Origin: Vreelandella glaciei
Lineage (GTDB): Bacteria > Pseudomonadota > Gammaproteobacteria > Pseudomonadales > Halomonadaceae
Reading direction: 5' to 3'
DNA length: 64,000 nt
NCBI RefSeq assembly: GCF_013415125.1
Contig: NZ_JACCDE010000002.1
Span: 124,001-188,000 of the forward strand
Made by a program: the position numbers and the translations under genes
The notes under the pieces: model-generated
Seen by the model: the letters and a program-made list of their open reading frames with translations, nothing else
Told to the model about the DNA's origin: nothing
Database searches by the model: none
Part shown: positions 34,672 through 45,578 of the stretch, piece after piece
Position numbering within the stretch: position 1 is the stretch's first letter
How the letters are laid out: every line of letters begins with the position of its first letter

Positions 34672-35471
34672 GCAATCAACGTTTTGACGGCCCACGTTTT
34701 CAAGATCGAGTAATGGTGATCACTGGTGCTGCTCAAGGAATTGGGCAGCGGGTTGCTGAGCGCGCCGCCGCTGAAGGCGCGCGCTTGGTATTGGTAGATC
34801 GCGCTGATGATATCCATGAGGTCGTTGCTGGGCTAAGTAAGCAGGGCTGTGAAGTGATTGCAGTACAAGCCGACCTAGAAAATTGGGAGGGCGCTGAGCA
34901 AGTAACGGAGGCGACGCTCAAACAATTTGGACGTATCGATATTCTCATTAACAACGTAGGTGGTGCGATTAACTTCAAGCCGTTTACCGAGTTTACTGAA
35001 GCGCAAATTGCCGCAGAGATCAACCGCTCTTTAATGCCCACACTTTGGTGCTGCCGCGCGGTACTGCCGACCATGGTAGCGCAGGGTAGTGGCGTGATCG
35101 TCAATGTCTCTTCAGTGGCGACCCGGGGCATCCACCGGATCCCATACTCGGCGGCCAAGGGAGGCGTCAATGCGCTGACCGAGTCGCTGGCCTTCGAGTA
35201 CGCTGATGCTGGCATCCGCGTGGCGGCTGCCGGTATCGGTGGCACCGAGGCACCGCCGCGCCGGATCTCCCGCGGCACGCCCGAGCCTCGCAACGACACC
35301 GAGCGGGCTTGGTTCCAGGCGCACATCGACCAGACCAAGCAGAGCTGCCTGATGAAACGCTACGGCACGCTCGACGAGATGGCTGCGCCGATTCTGTTCC
35401 TGGCCTCTGACGAGGCTAGCTACATTACTGGCAGCGTGCTGCCAGTGGGCGGAGGCGACCAGGGCTATTAG
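34668..35471 (+). CDS. benD: Benzoate cis-diol dehydrogenase (1,6-dihydroxycyclohexa-2,4-diene-1-carboxylate dehydrogenase)
   Basis: A 267-residue short-chain dehydrogenase converting the benzoate cis-diol to catechol with release of CO2. The cofactor motif is TGAAQGIGQRVAE at 20-32 and the NNVGG motif follows at about 92. The catalytic Ser (NVSSVATRG), Tyr and Lys (IPYSAAKGG) are all in place, and PVGGGDQGY ends the protein. It overlaps benC and is the last enzyme of the operon. The second half has markedly more GC-rich codons than the first, a compositional break inside the gene. No second copy is present. Confidence 0.95.
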   Translation: MSNQRFDGPRFQDRVMVITGAAQGIGQRVAERAAAEGARLVLVDRADDIHEVVAGLSKQGCEVIAVQADLENWEGAEQVTEATLKQFGRIDILINNVGGAINFKPFTEFTEAQIAAEINRSLMPTLWCCRAVLPTMVAQGSGVIVNVSSVATRGIHRIPYSAAKGGVNALTESLAFEYADAGIRVAAAGIGGTEAPPRRISRGTPEPRNDTERAWFQAHIDQTKQSCLMKRYGTLDEMAAPILFLASDEASYITGSVLPVGGGDQGY

Positions 35472-35542
35472 CAGGTTAAGTAAGGTAGTTCTAAAGAAGT
35501 AGTAACGATAACTCTAAGTACAGCAATCCCCTGGAGCAAACC

Positions 35543-36787
35543 GTGAAACATATTGAGAAAGGCGTCAGCCTAAGGTATGCGCCCCGCGATTTCCTGCGTG
35601 ACCTCAATGCCGACAACGCCAGTACAGGTTTAGTCGCGGGAATCTTAGGGCTCAGCGTTGGAGTAGTCCACATTAGCGCTGGCACCTCTGCCGGCCTCGA
35701 CTCCTCCTTTATCATGATCTGGGTCATCAGCTACTTGATGATCAATGGTCTGTTTGGACTTTTCATGCCAGCCTATTACCGATTGCCGCTGCCGATGGCC
35801 AACTCCATTCCCGGAGCACTGATGTTCGCAGCAGTAATTCCAGTGGTGGGGTTGGAAGCTGCATTAGGCGCTAGCTTGATTGCAGGAGCTATCACGTTGA
35901 TCGCTGGTTTGACTGGGGTGATGGGTATAGTAATGCGCTTAATACCGATGCCTATTGTGATGGGCATGGTGGGCGGTATGCTGTTGAGTTTTGGACTCAA
36001 TATGGTGAAGCCGTTGGAGAGTGCTCTTGTGCCAGCCTCTATCATGATCCTGGCTTTCTTTATCTCTGCACGCATCTTCCGTAAGATTCCGCCCCTGATT
36101 GTTGCCATGCTGGCAGGCATTTTGTACCTGATAGCGACTGGCGTGGATCTGTCCGGTATAGAAGCAACCGTTCGTTTCCCTGAGTTCATCATGCCTGAGT
36201 TTACTCTTGGAGCTTTTCTGACCTACGGCCTGCCACTCGCTATTATTCTAGTCGGAATGGAAACACCGGCGGGCGTTGGTCTAGTGAAAGGGATGGGCTA
36301 TAAAGATGCACCAGCAAATGCAATTACCGCCGTAGGCGGCTTAGGCACCATGGTGTCGTCATTCTTCAATCTACATAGCACTTGCATCGCGGCACCGATG
36401 ACCGGTGTGTGTGCTTCGCCGGAGGCAGGAAGTCACAACAAGCGTTGGGTAGCAGCGGTGATTGCCGGGGCTATCTTCGTAGTCGCCGCGCCTTTCTACG
36501 GTTACGTAGTCAGCCTGCTTGAGGCCACGCCGCGCTACTTTATTGCCATAATCGCCGGGCTGGCACTTATGCGTGTGATCACCTCTTCAATGGCTATCGC
36601 TTTTTCTGGCAAAAAACATGAAATAGGCGCGTTGTTCGCTTTTCTGATTGCTGCATCCGGTATTCAGATTCTCGGCATCGGTGCTACGTTTTGGGCGTTA
36701 GTTCTGGGTGTTGTTGTCTCGGCAATCTTTGAAACCAAAGATTTCGATTTTATTTTTACCCGGGAAGTTGCTAACAGCGGCAGCTGA
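35543..36787 (+). CDS. BenE-family benzoate/H+ symporter-like membrane protein
   Basis: A 414-residue inner-membrane protein with about twelve hydrophobic spans, starting at GTG 35543 (GGAG upstream). Family landmarks are LPMANSIPGALMFAAVIPVVG, MVGGMLLSFGLNMVKPLE and a loop HSTCIAAPMTGVCASPEAG near residue 280, where canonical BenE proteins read NxxAITAAICTGPEAH. Only the general frame is kept, so it is a divergent BenE homologue. It lies directly after benD, presumably to take up benzoate or a related acid, and is followed by a terminator. A standard BenE gene is present at 61751-62950. Confidence 0.8.
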   Translation: MKHIEKGVSLRYAPRDFLRDLNADNASTGLVAGILGLSVGVVHISAGTSAGLDSSFIMIWVISYLMINGLFGLFMPAYYRLPLPMANSIPGALMFAAVIPVVGLEAALGASLIAGAITLIAGLTGVMGIVMRLIPMPIVMGMVGGMLLSFGLNMVKPLESALVPASIMILAFFISARIFRKIPPLIVAMLAGILYLIATGVDLSGIEATVRFPEFIMPEFTLGAFLTYGLPLAIILVGMETPAGVGLVKGMGYKDAPANAITAVGGLGTMVSSFFNLHSTCIAAPMTGVCASPEAGSHNKRWVAAVIAGAIFVVAAPFYGYVVSLLEATPRYFIAIIAGLALMRVITSSMAIAFSGKKHEIGALFAFLIAASGIQILGIGATFWALVLGVVVSAIFETKDFDFIFTREVANSGS

Positions 36788-36830
36788 CCCTTCGCACTAT
36801 TTGTAATTCGATAAACATTATCCTCCTTGG

Positions 36831-36862
36831 CCTGGGCTGCTTTGGTAGTGCAGGTCTTTTTT
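36831..36862 (+). terminator. Rho-independent terminator of the cat/ben operon
   Basis: CCTGGGCTGC and GTAGTGCAGG pair (one mismatch, two G-T pairs) around a TTTG loop, then TCTTTTTT. It lies 44 bases after the BenE-like stop and faces the terminator of the convergent aldehyde dehydrogenase gene. Confidence 0.75.
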
Positions 36863-36873
36863 GTGAATAGTAG

Positions 36874-36906
36874 TTATTAAAAAGCCAGAGGATAAAGTCC
36901 TCCGGC
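36874..36906 (-). terminator. Rho-independent terminator of the mandelate aldehyde dehydrogenase gene
   Basis: On the minus strand GCCGGAGGA and TCCTCTGGC form a nine-pair stem with one mismatch around a CTTTA loop, followed by TTTTTAATAA. It begins 23 bases beyond the stop at 36930 and ends the leftward mandelate transcript. Confidence 0.85.
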
Positions 36907-36929
36907 ATATGTTGGCTTCTGGCATTGTG

Positions 36930-38387
36930 CTAGAAGGGGTACTGGATGCCATGCTCCATAACGCTGACCCACTGGGTGGTGGTGAACTCATCAAGGTTGG
37001 CAGGGCCCCCGAAGCGCCCGCTAGAGCCCGAGCGACCCATGCCGCCGAAGGGTACCTGGAATTCGTTATTCACAGTCTGATCGTTGATATGCACCATCCC
37101 CACGCGGATGCGCTCGGCGAAGCGTTGGGCACGTTCCGTGGAGGCAGAATGAATGGCAGCGGCGAGTCCGTAGGGCGAGGCATTGACCAGGGCGATGGCT
37201 TCTTCGTCACTATCGAAGAGTGTTATCGGCGCCACTGGACCGAAAATTTCCTCGCCAAAAGCAGGCATCTCGGGTGTCACGTTGCTAAGCACCGTGGCAT
37301 CGAAGAAATTGCCGTCACGCTTGCCGCCAGCGACAACGTTAGCACCCATGGCCACAGAGCGGTTCACGATCTCTTCAACGCGGCGCGCCTGGGTCTCGTT
37401 GATCAACGGGCCGAGGTGTACCTGCTGTTTCCAAGGGTCACCCGTGACTAAGCGTGTGGCCCGCTCGGCGAGTTTGTTCATGTACTTGTCCGCCACTGAA
37501 CGGTGCACTAAGTGCCGTCCCGCCTGCATGCAAATTTGCCCCTGATGAAGGAAGGCCCCCCATGCTGCAGAAGAGGCGGCAGCCTCCAAATCGGCATCGT
37601 CTAAAACCACCAGCGCATTGTTGCCGCCAAGCTCTAAGGCGCACTTCTTAAGCATGCGCCCACAGGTCTCGCCGATCTTCTCGCCTACAGCGGTGGAACC
37701 CGTAAAGGAAATCATGCCCACATCGGGGTGCTGCACCAGTGCCTCGCCCACATCAGCCGCGCCGGGCAGGACGTGGAAGACGCCTTCTGGTACGCCAGCG
37801 GCCTCAAGCACTTCAGCCATCAATGCCCCTCCACAGACTGCGCTGTCGGGGGCTGGCTTGAGAATGACACAGTTACCCATGCCCAGCGCCGGGAAGACCG
37901 AACGCATGGCTAATAAGATAGGAAAGTTCCAAGGCGCAATTACGCCGACAGTGCCGATAGGTAACCGCTTCCAGTAATTGCGCCGTCCCGGCATGCTAGA
38001 AGGGAATATTTGACCGTAGGGCTGCATCGGCAGTGCCGCGGCCATCTGCGCCTGCTCATAAGTCGCCTGCAGCTCCCAGTCGGCCTTAGGGCCGATGGAA
38101 CCACACTCGCGCGTATTCCAGTAGCCAATTTCCTCGGCTCGTTCTTTGAGCAGGGCCGCGGCGCGGCGCAGAATTTCTGCCTTCTGGTCGAAGGGCAGAG
38201 CGGCCCATGATAGTTGGGCATCCTTGGCGATTTTGGCCGCACGCTCCACGTCTTCGACCGTGGCGGTTTGCACTTCCGTGAGCTTGTCGCCGGTGGCGGG
38301 CTCAATGACCGGTGTTTTAGGGCCGTTCGAAGGCTGCCATTTACCTAGATAAAGGTGATCTTCCCAAAGGTGAGTCGGCATAGTCAT
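36930..38387 (-). CDS. mdlD: Benzaldehyde dehydrogenase of the mandelate pathway (copy 2)
   Basis: A 485-residue aldehyde dehydrogenase, same length and fold as the copy at 11843-13300: TVGVIAPWNFPILLAMRS, catalytic Glu252 in ALELGGNNAL and Cys286 in HQGQICMQAGRH. It oxidises benzaldehyde from benzoylformate decarboxylase to benzoate. It is the last gene of the leftward mandelate cluster, 126 bases after the racemase, and it ends in a strong terminator facing the ben operon. The two copies are about as similar in protein as any recent paralogues, but their DNA is patchy. Two stretches (37048-37257 and 37325-37532) are near identical to copy 1 while the first half of the gene has diverged. Confidence 0.9.
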   Translation of the reverse strand: MTMPTHLWEDHLYLGKWQPSNGPKTPVIEPATGDKLTEVQTATVEDVERAAKIAKDAQLSWAALPFDQKAEILRRAAALLKERAEEIGYWNTRECGSIGPKADWELQATYEQAQMAAALPMQPYGQIFPSSMPGRRNYWKRLPIGTVGVIAPWNFPILLAMRSVFPALGMGNCVILKPAPDSAVCGGALMAEVLEAAGVPEGVFHVLPGAADVGEALVQHPDVGMISFTGSTAVGEKIGETCGRMLKKCALELGGNNALVVLDDADLEAAASSAAWGAFLHQGQICMQAGRHLVHRSVADKYMNKLAERATRLVTGDPWKQQVHLGPLINETQARRVEEIVNRSVAMGANVVAGGKRDGNFFDATVLSNVTPEMPAFGEEIFGPVAPITLFDSDEEAIALVNASPYGLAAAIHSASTERAQRFAERIRVGMVHINDQTVNNEFQVPFGGMGRSGSSGRFGGPANLDEFTTTQWVSVMEHGIQYPF

Positions 38388-38513
38388 CTTTTTTACTCCA
38401 TTATTATACGATAGCGATGTGATTCATTAAGTTAGATAAAGAAGTGGATCAGTAACTGCGATGCGTCCGGTTTTATGACAGCCTGCCCCCGTGTTGAATG
38501 GGCTGGGGCCGTA

Positions 38514-39596
38514 TCAAGAGAGTTTCTTTATTTCACTTTCTTTCCAGGAAATACCAATACCAGGTTGATCGGAGGGAATTGCAAACCCCTCTTTAAAGGT
38601 TAAAGTGGGCTCCACAACGGAAGACGCTAGGTCCATCCGTTCTAGCCAATGCGCGTTCGGCGTCACGGAGAGCAAGTGAGCACTGATTTCCTGAAATAAA
38701 TGACTGGAAACCGGCGTGCTAAATTGTTGGGCTAAGGCGGCTGCACGGGTCCAGCCAGTAACGCCCCCGATTTTCATTACATCAGGCATGGCGAAATCAG
38801 ACGCTCCAGACGTTAACGATTTAAACATCTCTTCAGGGCCAAACCAGTTTTCGCCAATCTGGATGGGAGTTGCTATTTTGGTTCTGATATCGGCATGGGC
38901 GCTATAGTTGTAATGAAAGGTGGGTTCTTCTATCCAATAGACCCCTTCGGCATCCAGCGCCAAACCACGGCGAATGGCCTCGGTTGTGGTGAGGCTTTGG
39001 TTGTAATCAACCATGATGGCGGCATCGTCACCCACTTCTTGTTTAATGCGCCGAATAACCGTGATGTCTTGATCAAGCGAGGCATAGCCAATTTTCGTTT
39101 TAATGGCTTTGAAGCCATCTTCAACGGACAGGGCCGCACGTTTTACAGCTAAGGCTTCACCGTCCATGCTGTGGCTATCATAGGCCTTGATGGGTTTGGC
39201 GCTACCCCCTAGCAGCGTCGATAAAGGCACGCCATGAGCTTTTGATAGTGCGTCCCATACCGCCATGTCGATGCCAGAACAGGCCATTCTGATCAGGCCC
39301 GAATAGCCAATCAGGCGGAATTTTTTCTCCAGATTGCTTTCAATCGTATACGGTTCCAGTTGTTGACCTTCGAGAGAAGACTCTAGTTCTTTAAGAATGT
39401 CCACCAAGGCGGGCAGCGCCATCGGCGTGTAAGCGAACAGGTAGGCATGACCCACAATTCCCGCATTGGTGTGGAGATCAATCAGAACGAGCGGAGAGGT
39501 GGAAACGGTGCCGACGGCCGTATGAACGGGAAACTCCAAAGGGGCATTGACGGTTCTAACGTTCAGTCCCGTTATCCGGATATCGCAAGTGTCCAT
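38514..39596 (-). CDS. mdlA: Mandelate racemase
   Basis: A 360-residue enolase-superfamily racemase that interconverts (R)- and (S)-mandelate. All the catalytic groups of Pseudomonas putida MdlA can be placed with an offset of two: Lys166 and Lys168 in [13 protein letters not shown], Asp197 in VDYNQSL, Glu223 in WIEEPT, Glu249 in [11 protein letters not shown], Asp272 and His299 in [13 protein letters not shown], and Glu319 in HWLERMD. N-terminal [15 protein letters not shown] and [12 protein letters not shown] are also shared. The gene starts at 39596, four bases after the stop of the dehydrogenase gene. Overall match is unusually clear. Confidence 0.96.
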   Translation of the reverse strand: MDTCDIRITGLNVRTVNAPLEFPVHTAVGTVSTSPLVLIDLHTNAGIVGHAYLFAYTPMALPALVDILKELESSLEGQQLEPYTIESNLEKKFRLIGYSGLIRMACSGIDMAVWDALSKAHGVPLSTLLGGSAKPIKAYDSHSMDGEALAVKRAALSVEDGFKAIKTKIGYASLDQDITVIRRIKQEVGDDAAIMVDYNQSLTTTEAIRRGLALDAEGVYWIEEPTFHYNYSAHADIRTKIATPIQIGENWFGPEEMFKSLTSGASDFAMPDVMKIGGVTGWTRAAALAQQFSTPVSSHLFQEISAHLLSVTPNAHWLERMDLASSVVEPTLTFKEGFAIPSDQPGIGISWKESEIKKLS

Positions 39597-39600
39597 GATG

Positions 39601-40773
39601 CTAGGCTCCTATTTTTTGGAGAGAGGGTGAAAGGCCAGCGTTGTCGCTTTTGATGAAGTCTCTCGTTAAATGGTGAATGGAAGCACAGCCGACTTGGGCC
39701 ATCGTCCGATCAATGTCCTCTTTAATAAGTCGCAAGACGTCATCAACGCCGGCCTCGCCTGCGGCAGACAGCCCATAGAGCGCCGCTCGGCCCAGTAAGA
39801 CAGCACTGGCGCCCATGGCTAGCGCTTTCACCACATCGGAGCCTCTCCTGAAACCACTATCGATCAAGACCGGGAAGGGGCATGCCTCCGTCACTTCGCC
39901 GAGACTTTCCAATGGGGATACGCAGGTATCCAGCTGTCTTCCCCCGTGATTGGAAAGAATGACCCCGTCAATACCAAGCTGATAGCATTTTTGTGCATCT
40001 CTGGCGTCTGTTAATCCTTTAACAATGAGCCGGTGTGGCCAAATATCACGCAGCCGTTTTAAAGCTTCCCAGTCAAAGCTGGCATCCATTTGACGGCTCA
40101 TTAATGCTGCTTGCACCTCAATATCCTGGGCTGCCGAGGTTTCAAAGTTCTTTAAACTCGGCATGCCATGCTTAAGGACGTCGAATGACCATCGAGGGTG
40201 CCTCATGCCATCCAGCAATACACGCGGCGTATAATTAAAGGGTATTTTAAAGCCATTTTTAATATCGCGTTCTCGGTAACCATTGACACTGACATCCGTT
40301 GTCAGCACCAGCGTGGTGTAACCTGCCTTGAGCGCGCGGGCAACCATGCTTTCGGCAAGTGTTCTGTGCACCACGTAAAGTTGAAACCATAACTCTCCAT
40401 CGCATTGACTGGCGACTTCCTCGATGGATGAATTTGAAGCCGTGGAGAGCACAAAGGGGATGCCTGCTTTTGCTGCGGACTTGGCAAGCGCTATATCACC
40501 TTTTGGCCACAGCACCCCATTTAGCCCTGTCGGTGCAATGATCAAGGGCATGGATAGGGTACTACCAAAAAGCTTGGTCGATAGGGAGCGTTGACTCACA
40601 TCAACTAGGCGTTGGGGTTTTAATCGGACGTTATCAAATACCGTACGGTTATGTTCAAGCCCCTTCTCGTCTTCTGCTCCGCCGTCCAGGTAGTCAAATA
40701 CCATGCGTGGCAAGCGTTTTTTCGCAAGCTGTCGATAATCTTCGACGTTGATTGGTGATGTATGAGCCATCAT
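39601..40773 (-). CDS. mdlB: (S)-mandelate dehydrogenase
   Basis: A 390-residue FMN-dependent alpha-hydroxy-acid dehydrogenase oxidising (S)-mandelate to benzoylformate. [29 protein letters not shown] and [13 protein letters not shown] are hallmarks, followed by [15 protein letters not shown]. The catalytic His276 and Arg279 lie in [11 protein letters not shown] and Lys252 in LIVKGL. In P. putida MdlB a segment in the middle binds the inner membrane. Here that stretch (about 178-215) is longer and different, so membrane attachment may not be the same. It lies between the racemase and the decarboxylase gene with very short gaps. Confidence 0.95.
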   Translation of the reverse strand: MMAHTSPINVEDYRQLAKKRLPRMVFDYLDGGAEDEKGLEHNRTVFDNVRLKPQRLVDVSQRSLSTKLFGSTLSMPLIIAPTGLNGVLWPKGDIALAKSAAKAGIPFVLSTASNSSIEEVASQCDGELWFQLYVVHRTLAESMVARALKAGYTTLVLTTDVSVNGYRERDIKNGFKIPFNYTPRVLLDGMRHPRWSFDVLKHGMPSLKNFETSAAQDIEVQAALMSRQMDASFDWEALKRLRDIWPHRLIVKGLTDARDAQKCYQLGIDGVILSNHGGRQLDTCVSPLESLGEVTEACPFPVLIDSGFRRGSDVVKALAMGASAVLLGRAALYGLSAAGEAGVDDVLRLIKEDIDRTMAQVGCASIHHLTRDFIKSDNAGLSPSLQKIGA

Positions 40774-40779
40774 TATCTC

Positions 40780-42447
<1,668 letters not shown>

Positions 42448-43476
42448 CTAGTTGAGTTCCTGCTCGGCTTGCTCGATATGCTCCTTAAATGTGTCAATGA
42501 CCAGCTGGCCATCGACTCCCATCGGGGCCACTCGCTCTTTCCAGTCTTCCGCTAAGACACTGAGCTCTGTTTCAATTTCTTGAAGAAATGCCTCGTCGGG
42601 AACGGTGATCGTATAACCTTGTTCTATCAGTCTCTCTTTAGCGATCGCATCGTTACGATCCCAGGCATTGCCCGCGAGTATGGCAAGAGCTTCCCCTGAG
42701 ACTTCCATGATTGCCTCTTGGTCTCTAGGCTCTAACGCATCCCACTTACGTTGATTCATGATGATGTAATGTGTTTCCCGATAAAGGCCGCCGGGTATAT
42801 CCAGAACATAGTTCAAGCTGTCGTCGATTCTAAAAGACGTTATCGAGTCATAGTTAAAGGAGGCACCGTCGACGACCCCTCGAGAAATCAATTCATATAC
42901 TTCGCTGGCGGGCGCAAACATCGGTGACCCACCCAGGGTTTCGACAATGTCTTTTACGATATCGCTAGATACCCGGATTCTTAGGCCTTCAAAATCTTCG
43001 AGTGACGTGATTTCTCGTTCCGTGGTATGGATATTGCCTGGCCCAAACGTCCACAGACCCATTACTTTCACGTCACCAAATTCGTTGTACTGCTCTAGCA
43101 GCTCTTTATAGGTCCGCCAGTAAGCCACCGAAGCAGTGGTAGAGTCGTCAGCTAAAAAAGGTAGCCTCATCGCATAGGGAAGAACAAAACGATCCGATGT
43201 ATACCCATCAACGCTGAATGCTAAATCGGCAACCCCATTTTTCACCAAATTGTAGTGTGACTCTGGAGAGCCTAGGCCGGATAGAATTTGAACGTTCACC
43301 CGACCTTCCGTGACCTCTTCAATCTGTTCAGCCCAGGGTTCGATCACTTCCGTGGAAAGAAGGTGAGTCGGGGGAAGCCAGTTACTGAATCTCAATGTGA
43401 CATCTTCTGCATTGGCTGCTATCGGGAAAAAAACCGAAGATATCAATGTGGCGGCGGCGGTAAGTTGTACTTTCAT
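42448..43476 (-). CDS. TRAP transporter periplasmic binding protein of the mandelate operon
   Basis: A secreted 342-residue DctP-type protein. The signal peptide ends at ANA (hydrophobic core AAATLISSVFFPIA) and mature EDVTLRFSNWLPPTHLLSTE follows. LRIRVSSDIVKDIVETLGG contains the ligand-carboxylate arginine, and ELISRGVVDGASFNYDSITS is the downstream family motif. It is the third TRAP gene (order Q-M-P) and leads directly into mdlC. Mandelate or benzoylformate is therefore the likely cargo. The binding pocket itself cannot be judged by eye. Confidence 0.9.
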   Translation of the reverse strand: MKVQLTAAATLISSVFFPIAANAEDVTLRFSNWLPPTHLLSTEVIEPWAEQIEEVTEGRVNVQILSGLGSPESHYNLVKNGVADLAFSVDGYTSDRFVLPYAMRLPFLADDSTTASVAYWRTYKELLEQYNEFGDVKVMGLWTFGPGNIHTTEREITSLEDFEGLRIRVSSDIVKDIVETLGGSPMFAPASEVYELISRGVVDGASFNYDSITSFRIDDSLNYVLDIPGGLYRETHYIIMNQRKWDALEPRDQEAIMEVSGEALAILAGNAWDRNDAIAKERLIEQGYTITVPDEAFLQEIETELSVLAEDWKERVAPMGVDGQLVIDTFKEHIEQAEQELN

Positions 43477-43517
43477 TTTTCACCTCTTGGGTTTTATTGC
43501 TTTTGTGTGATGGTTTA

Positions 43518-44807
43518 CTACATCAGGGAGGGGAGGTATAACACCAGCCCAGGTAAGGCTACCAATAATGCCAGCCTAAATAAGTCTGCAATGACAAAGG
43601 GGAAGACGCCTTTGAATATGGTTTTTATGGACACGTCTGGCAGTGTGGCTTTCATTATAAAGGCGTTAAGGCCAACGGGAGGCGTGATCAGGCTTATTTC
43701 AATAACGACAATGACAATAATCCCGAACCAAATGGGATCAAATCCAAGGCTCACGATGAGAGGGTAAAAGATCGGCACGGTAAGCAGCATCATGGACATG
43801 CTTTCTAACATGCAGCCCAGAATAATATAGATGAGCAATATGCCTAATAATATGGCAATGGGCGCAAGGTTCATATTATCAGTCCAGGCGACCAGAGCCC
43901 TGGGAAGACCGGCCACGTTGATGAAGTTCGAAAACAGAGACGCTCCGATAAGGATGATAAATATCATCGCCGTCATTTTGACAGTTTCAACGAGCACGTC
44001 GAAAAGGGTTGTGAACGTTAGTGTCCCTTTCACAAGAGCAAAAAAGAACCCGCCCCCTGCACCAACAGCCGCGGCTTCGGTGGGGGTGAAAATACCTATA
44101 TAGAGCCCGCCGATAATGACCAGGAAAAGAATCGCAATGCCCGACGTTTTCTTGAGTGCTGATAGCCTCATTGCCCACGTTGAGCGTTCACCGCGCGGGC
44201 CTGCTTGTGGATCGCGTGCTGTAACGAACGCGATGGCAGCACCGTACATTAGCAGTGCAATTACACCTGGGATAATGCCTGCTACAAATAGTTTTCCAAT
44301 GTCATTGTTGGTCATTATTCCATATAGAACCAAAAGTACACTGGGGGGTATCAGGATTCCCAGGGTTCCGCCTGCGGCAATGACACCCGTTGCCAAGCTA
44401 TCTGAATATTTATAGCTTCTCATTTGTGGCATCGCGACTTTTGACATTGTGGCCGCGGTGGCCAGACTAGACCCGCTGACCGCACTAAAGGAGCCACAGG
44501 CCGCGAGTGTGGCCAGTGCCAGCCCCCCTCGGTAATGCCCTAAAAAGGAGTACGCAGCATCATATAGGCCTTGGGATAAGCCCGCTCTCGAGATGAAGTT
44601 CCCCATGAGAATAAACAGAGGAATGATGGTCAGGCTATATGAAACAGGCGTTTCATAGGTGATTTGTCCCAACATGGACAAAGTGGGCTCTAACCCTACG
44701 ATATAGCCGAATCCAGCGGTGCCAATGATGGCCATGCCAATGCCAATCGGTACGCCTAACAATAACAGGACAAATACCAGCGAAATGCCGATTAATGAGA
44801 TTGTCAT
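43518..44807 (-). CDS. TRAP transporter large permease (DctM type) of the mandelate operon
   Basis: A 429-residue multi-span permease. LGILIPPSVLLVLYGIMT, FTPTEAAAVGAGGGFFFALV and ISLITPPVGLNAFIM are the DctM signatures, and the N-terminus GVPIGIGMAIIGTAGFG starts the first helix. Its start overlaps the dctQ stop in an ATGA. The gene order Q-M-P is unlike the P-Q-M order of the other three TRAP systems here, so this operon was assembled separately. Confidence 0.92.
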   Translation of the reverse strand: MTISLIGISLVFVLLLLGVPIGIGMAIIGTAGFGYIVGLEPTLSMLGQITYETPVSYSLTIIPLFILMGNFISRAGLSQGLYDAAYSFLGHYRGGLALATLAACGSFSAVSGSSLATAATMSKVAMPQMRSYKYSDSLATGVIAAGGTLGILIPPSVLLVLYGIMTNNDIGKLFVAGIIPGVIALLMYGAAIAFVTARDPQAGPRGERSTWAMRLSALKKTSGIAILFLVIIGGLYIGIFTPTEAAAVGAGGGFFFALVKGTLTFTTLFDVLVETVKMTAMIFIILIGASLFSNFINVAGLPRALVAWTDNMNLAPIAILLGILLIYIILGCMLESMSMMLLTVPIFYPLIVSLGFDPIWFGIIVIVVIEISLITPPVGLNAFIMKATLPDVSIKTIFKGVFPFVIADLFRLALLVALPGLVLYLPSLM

Positions 44808-45304
44808 GGTGTTTTCTCCTTATCTTGATTGCTGGATTTGCCAGGAAAGGATTTAGCAATAAAGATAAGTCCGCACATAAACGCCATTGCACTCATGACC
44901 CATGCGATCATTGATAAGTTTATTTCCAAAAAAGAGCTTCGAGCGCCATAAGAGGCAAAGTCCATGGCAACCTGGGCGATCGACCACGAAATAGTGAAGA
45001 GCATCAAAGAGCTAAAAACGTTGACTAAAAAGCTAACGACGGGTGCCACGTATCGGTTTTTATTCCACGATATGAGATCCACGGTAATATGCTCGTTATT
45101 GGCAGTGACGAGCGGTAGTGATCCATATACAAGAATTCCAAGCCCTAAAGCCATTAGTTCAGACATGCCTGGAATAGGCTTATTGATAAGATATCGAAAA
45201 GATATGTCGACTAACCCGCCAATCATCATTATGAAAATAAGGCTAGCCATAATAAATGAAAGATAGTTATGAAAAATTCTAAGAAGCCAATGTGTTTTTT
45301 TCAC
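44804..45304 (-). CDS. TRAP transporter small permease (DctQ type) of the mandelate operon
   Basis: A 166-residue DctQ-type protein with four hydrophobic helices: LSFIMASLIFIMMIGGLV, LMALGLGILVYGSLPLVT, VVSFLVNVFSSLMLFTIS and MIAWVMSAMAFMCGLIFI. NNEHITVDLISWNKN takes the position of the family H-x-x-V-D loop. It is the first gene of the leftward unit that runs through dctM, dctP, mdlC, mdlB and mdlA. It is divergent from the LysR gene at 45579. Confidence 0.88.
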   Translation of the reverse strand: MKKTHWLLRIFHNYLSFIMASLIFIMMIGGLVDISFRYLINKPIPGMSELMALGLGILVYGSLPLVTANNEHITVDLISWNKNRYVAPVVSFLVNVFSSLMLFTISWSIAQVAMDFASYGARSSFLEINLSMIAWVMSAMAFMCGLIFIAKSFPGKSSNQDKEKTP

Positions 45305-45522
45305 TCTTCATTTCTCCTGTTTCTTTGGTTGTATTTATTTTTGCCTTTTTTACAGTATAATTATATTTTTTTGTGTTTTTTAGATTAATATCCTTGAAGT
45401 AAAGAGCATAGAAATGCTAATAGCTATTCTAAATAGCCGTATCGATGGATTTTTTTCTAATTCAGAGGAGAGTGCTTTTTTCATGTTTTACCGTTATTTT
45501 TATACTAGCAATTCTTTTAAAA

Positions 45523-45555
45523 TAGATCAAATTGATATTTTTTAGATCTTGATAT
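45523..45555. promoter_or_regulatory. Paired direct repeats in front of the mandelate-region LysR gene
   Basis: TAGATC-N5-GATAT and TAGATC-N2-GATAT occur at 45523 and 45543, exactly 20 bases apart, so they lie on one helix face. They sit 24-56 bases before the LysR start and in the divergent gap to the TRAP/mdl unit. LysR self-binding sites have this layout, but the halves differ in spacing. Confidence 0.4.
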
Positions 45556-45578
45556 AGATGTTATCTATGGGGTGGATT

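Noticed and set aside
36909..37451. 180-codon plus-strand frame opposite the second aldehyde dehydrogenase, repeated as 120 codons at 12002
   Set aside because: Antisense of conserved aldehyde dehydrogenase sequence. Its presence in both copies only reflects their near-identical DNA.
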